A stretch of DNA of 8,579 nucleotides from Clostridia bacterium (GTDB lineage: Bacteria; Bacillota; Clostridia; Oscillospirales; CAG-272), in contig JAFNZX010000381.1 of the NCBI GenBank assembly GCA_017382615.1, positions 1 through 8,579 on the forward strand, written 5' to 3'. Position 1 is the first letter of the stretch, and every line of letters begins with the position of its first letter. The notes below the pieces were generated by a model that did not search any database, was not told the DNA's origin, and saw only the letters and a program-made list of their open reading frames with translations. Below are positions 6,544 to 8,579 of this stretch, piece by piece. The translations under genes and the position numbers were made by a program.

Positions 6544-6861
6544 ATGAAGGATTATACCGCTGAACTGATTGAGAAGGCAAAGGCTGCCAAGAGCGCAGAG
6601 GAGCTTCTCGCACTTGCAAAAGAGAACAACGTGGAGCTGACCGAGCAAGAAGCAAAGACGTATTTTGAGCAGCTTAACCAAAACGACACTGTATCCGATG
6701 ATGATCTTGAGATGATTAGCGGCGGTGGCTGCCCGGAGGATGATGATTCCACCGAGAAGGAAGACAAACCAAACACTGAGCCTTGCCCCTATTGCAGTCG
6801 CCCCGTTACTGTTTCACACAGCATATGTCCGTGGTGCGGCAAGGTCCTTGTCTTCTCTTAA
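6544..6861 (+). CDS. precursor 3: Nif11-type leader, compact double-CxxC core
   Basis: This 105-residue RiPP precursor has a leader at 1-61 ending in MISGG, followed by Gly62-Cys63. A highly charged linker (about 64-79, rich in Asp, Glu and Lys) leads to Cys81 and Cys84 (CPYC) and Cys95 and Cys98 (CPWCGK). The 10-residue gap between the pairs makes it the shortest knuckle pair of the set and the one most like a textbook zinc ribbon. The leader DNA is nearly identical to that of precursor 4, including 47 bases without a mismatch. ATG 6544 follows AAGGAG. Precursor 4 begins after a 64-base gap. Function beyond being a precursor is unknown. Confidence 0.85.
   Translation: MKDYTAELIEKAKAAKSAEELLALAKENNVELTEQEAKTYFEQLNQNDTVSDDDLEMISGGGCPEDDDSTEKEDKPNTEPCPYCSRPVTVSHSICPWCGKVLVFS
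6586..6632 (+). repeat. leader-coding repeat, copy 1 (47 bp identical to 6968-7014)
   Basis: The 47 bases encoding roughly leader residues 15-30 of precursor 3 are identical, silent positions included, to 6968-7014 in precursor 4, while the core-coding parts are unrelated at DNA level. Recent duplication or gene conversion restricted to the leader explains this best. Confidence 0.8.
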
Positions 6862-6899
6862 TAAGCGGATAGAGGAGACAAATCGACTTTCAAAAAATC

Positions 6900-6917
6900 C
6901 AATATAAAAAATCAGAA
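6900..6917 (+). repeat. short intergenic repeat, copy 2
   Basis: CAATATAAAAAATCAGAA matches 6504-6520 apart from one inserted A and one substitution. It lies just upstream of precursor 4. Confidence 0.5.
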
Positions 6918-6925
6918 GAAAAATT

Positions 6926-7333
6926 ATGAAAAATTTGCACCCCGAACTGATCGCAAAGGCAAAGGAAGCCAAGAGCGCAGAGGAGCTTCTCGCACTTGCA
7001 AAAGAGAACAACGTAGAGCTGACCGAGCAAGAAGCAAAGACTTATTTTGAGCAGCTGAGTGCAAACGGTGCCTTATCTGATGAAGAGCTTGACTTGATTG
7101 CCGGTGGCGGATGTCCCCAAAACGAGAGTGAGAGTGAGCCCGTTGAAACACAACCCGTTCTCGATACGATTGAAGAAGGAGACCACGTCGTGGTTATCGA
7201 CGGAAGCAGATGCCAGTGCGGCTGCGTGGCAGGCGTTGTTGTCAAGAGGATGCACCTTCTTGTAGTTCAATGCCGTAGCTGCTCCATGACGATTCACACT
7301 GTTCTTGATGAGAGCAAAGTTCAGAAAATGTGA
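6926..7333 (+). CDS. precursor 4: Nif11-type leader, core with CxCxC and CxxC
   Basis: This 135-residue peptide is the longest precursor. The leader (1-61) ends in LIAGG, then Gly62-Cys63. An acidic Glu/Ser-rich linker (about 65-83) precedes EGDHVVVIDGSRC and a cluster Cys96, Cys98, Cys100 (CQCGC), then Cys116 and Cys119 (CRSC). The GDHVV strand followed by a Cys pair and a Gly-Val-Val strand resembles the core of precursor 1 (GDRVKL, CAKCG, TGVIL), so the two cores probably share a fold. The extra Cys in the first knuckle is unusual. The ribosome site before ATG 6926 is poor (AGAAG at 6914-6918), unlike the strong sites of precursors 2, 3 and 5, so it may be translated less or coupled to precursor 3. 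Confidence 0.85.
   Translation: MKNLHPELIAKAKEAKSAEELLALAKENNVELTEQEAKTYFEQLSANGALSDEELDLIAGGGCPQNESESEPVETQPVLDTIEEGDHVVVIDGSRCQCGCVAGVVVKRMHLLVVQCRSCSMTIHTVLDESKVQKM
6968..7014 (+). repeat. leader-coding repeat, copy 2 (47 bp identical to 6586-6632)
   Basis: Second copy of the perfectly conserved leader-coding segment, within precursor 4. Confidence 0.8.
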
Positions 7334-7420
7334 TCGGATCGTTGGTGTGATTCAAGTTTTCTGTTTAATTGTAGAATACGCGCTTAATCAAATCATTATT
7401 TTAAACAAGGAGATCAAAAC

Positions 7421-7729
7421 ATGGCAAACAAAGATGTAGAAATCAAAGCAAATGAAAATACGGCAATATCTGACGAAGATCTTGAAAACGTTTCCGGCGG
7501 CATAGGCTCTGTCAACGTTGGCAGCAGACCCTGCATCACGTTGAACAAGAACAAATTCAAAGTGACTGATGCCAGCCGCTGTCCTACTTGCGGCAATCTG
7601 CTTACCTCTATTGCATTTCAAAAGGATGATCCTTCTGTCGTTATCAGCAACTCATCCAGCCTGAAATGTGAAAAATGTAATACCATCATTGTGAAAAAAA
7701 TCAATCCCGGTGCAGACGAATTGATTTAA
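7421..7729 (+). CDS. precursor 5: minimal Gly-Gly leader, zinc-ribbon-like core
   Basis: This 102-residue peptide lacks the first helix (PELIAKAKAAKSAEEL) of the Nif11 leader. Only about 27 residues precede the cut: a charged start, then TAISDEDLENVSGG (14-27), matching the last leader stretch of its neighbours (ISDDELELVAGG in precursor 2). The core has Cys38, then Cys54 and Cys57 (CPTCG) and Cys83 and Cys86 (CEKC), spaced 25 apart. VTDASRC echoes VIDGSRC of precursor 4, linking the two cores. ATG 7421 follows a good AAGGAG site, and no longer in-frame start restores the missing helix, so the short leader appears real. It may be exported but not modified, or recognised differently. It is followed by a hairpin and then the maturase. 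Confidence 0.8.
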   Translation: MANKDVEIKANENTAISDEDLENVSGGIGSVNVGSRPCITLNKNKFKVTDASRCPTCGNLLTSIAFQKDDPSVVISNSSSLKCEKCNTIIVKKINPGADELI

Positions 7730-7736
7730 ATCACAT

Positions 7737-7777
7737 AGCGCGAAGCGTTCCGCTAAGACGGTTCGCTTCGCGCTTTC
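7737..7777 (+). terminator. strong hairpin between precursors and maturase (terminator or attenuator)
   Basis: AGCGCGAAGCG (7737-7747) and CGCTTCGCGCT (7764-7774) form a perfect 11-bp stem, with CCG/CGG pairs inside it. Only TTTCCATTT follows, a weak U-tract. Partial termination here would give much precursor and little enzyme, a common need in RiPP operons. It could equally be a stabilising 3' hairpin left by processing. Confidence 0.65.
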
Positions 7778-7819
7778 CATTTGCTTAAAAAACACAAGGA
7801 CAAAAATAATCGGAAAAAT

Positions 7820-8579
7820 ATGAGCTATATACTGAATGAAATGATTGCGCTGCGGTCCTGGTGGCGCGTACCTTACGCATATTATATCAAAGGCGTGATC
7901 GCTGCAAAAAAGTTGACCAAGGAAGAATTTGAGCTGCTGTCGCGCTGTGACGGACAAAGCGAGATCGAGGACAGCGAGCTTCTGCAAAGCCTTTTGGAAA
8001 GAGGCTTTATATCGGAATGCAAAGCAGGTGAAAAATCGCTTTCACCGTGGCAGAAAATGGAGTGCGACAACCGTTATTTCCCCGAAATGAACTGGATGAT
8101 TACAGGGAAGTGTAACTATAACTGCCTGCATTGCTTTAACGCTGCGGATAATTCACCGCTGATGGCGGAGTTTTCGCTTGAAGAGGCAGAACGCCTGCTT
8201 GATCAGGCAATGGATTGCGGAATCAATGCATTTACCATAACCGGCGGAGAGCCTATGTGTCATAAGAGCTTTTTGCCTATCCTTGAAGGCATCTACCGCC
8301 GCGGTATGTACGTGGAGGAGCTGAACACCAACGGATATTATATCACACAAGAGATACTGGATCGCATGAAGGAGATCGGGTGCTATCCCTTGATCAAGAT
8401 CTCGTTTGACGGCATAGGACATCACGATTGGCTCAGAAACCGCAAGGGGGCAGAGGAGGATGCATTGCGCGCGATCGCCCTTTGCATTGAAAACGGATTC
8501 CGCGTTAAGGCGCAGACCAACGTGCACAGAAAAAATGTAGACGCTATGCTTGATACGGCGCGCTTGCTTGATAAAATGG
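7820..8579 (+). CDS. radical SAM peptide maturase (partial, runs off right edge)
   Basis: The first 253 codons of a radical SAM protein are present. Residues 1-80 include a small region (LTKEEFELLSRCDGQ, then SELLQSLLERGFI) resembling a PqqD-like peptide-recognition domain. The radical SAM domain starts near 90: Cys98, Cys102 and Cys105 in CNYNCLHC form the CxxxCxxC cluster site, GGEP at 142-145 is the SAM-binding motif, and NTNG (169-172) and SFDG (195-198) follow as expected. It probably modifies the precursor cores; whether it makes thioether bonds or other changes cannot be judged, because any C-terminal SPASM domain is outside the window. The start is ATG 7820: no earlier in-frame start exists after the hairpin, and M8 is the next choice. 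The ribosome site is weak (CGGA at 7811-7814, or AAGGA at 7796-7800, which is too far), suggesting low expression. Confidence 0.92.
   Translation, partial: MSYILNEMIALRSWWRVPYAYYIKGVIAAKKLTKEEFELLSRCDGQSEIEDSELLQSLLERGFISECKAGEKSLSPWQKMECDNRYFPEMNWMITGKCNYNCLHCFNAADNSPLMAEFSLEEAERLLDQAMDCGINAFTITGGEPMCHKSFLPILEGIYRRGMYVEELNTNGYYITQEILDRMKEIGCYPLIKISFDGIGHHDWLRNRKGAEEDALRAIALCIENGFRVKAQTNVHRKNVDAMLDTARLLDKM

Noticed and set aside
6926..7420. mobile element or attachment site around the precursor duplications
   Set aside because: No transposase, terminal inverted repeats or integrase are visible; the repeats match leader-coding DNA and are explained by gene duplication.

Overview
The window looks like a chromosomal RiPP (ribosomally made, post-translationally modified peptide) locus from a gut-type Clostridia bacterium, probably Oscillospiraceae/Ruminococcaceae or a relative. 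This rests on moderate base composition with strong AGGAGG-like ribosome sites, the NHLM-type export genes and the style of the radical SAM protein; no phylogenetic marker is present, so the taxon is an inference. All convincing genes lie on the + strand.

Layout. Positions 1-383 hold a possible last few codons of an upstream gene, two hairpins (one a plausible + strand terminator) and a promoter. Positions 384-5258 are a tight three-gene export operon: a very short HlyD-like membrane adaptor, a C39-peptidase ABC transporter (NHLM ABC1 type) and a second ABC transporter without the peptidase (NHLM ABC2 type). Positions 5534-7729 hold five small genes. Four have a Nif11-type leader of about 61 residues ending in Gly-Gly; the fifth keeps only the last part of that leader. 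Their C-terminal cores carry CxxC pairs arranged like small zinc ribbons. A hairpin follows, and then the first 253 codons of a radical SAM maturase that runs off the right edge.

How the genes probably work together (inference from family knowledge): the precursors are made, the radical SAM enzyme modifies one or more cores, the C39 domain of ABC1 cuts after Gly-Gly, and ABC1/ABC2 with the short adaptor export the product.

The most striking signal outside the genes is a promoter module present three times: before the export operon, before precursor 1, and before precursors 2-5 plus the maturase. Each copy has two direct repeats of TTTGTAACAC (11-bp period) placed exactly 19 bp, start to start, before a -10 hexamer. 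This is the geometry of an OmpR/PhoB-type response regulator site, so one activator probably switches on all three transcripts; the regulator gene is not in the window.

The candidate for a less-described system is the combination of zinc-ribbon-like cores, Nif11 leaders, a radical SAM maturase, a reduced HlyD adaptor and a shared direct-repeat promoter.
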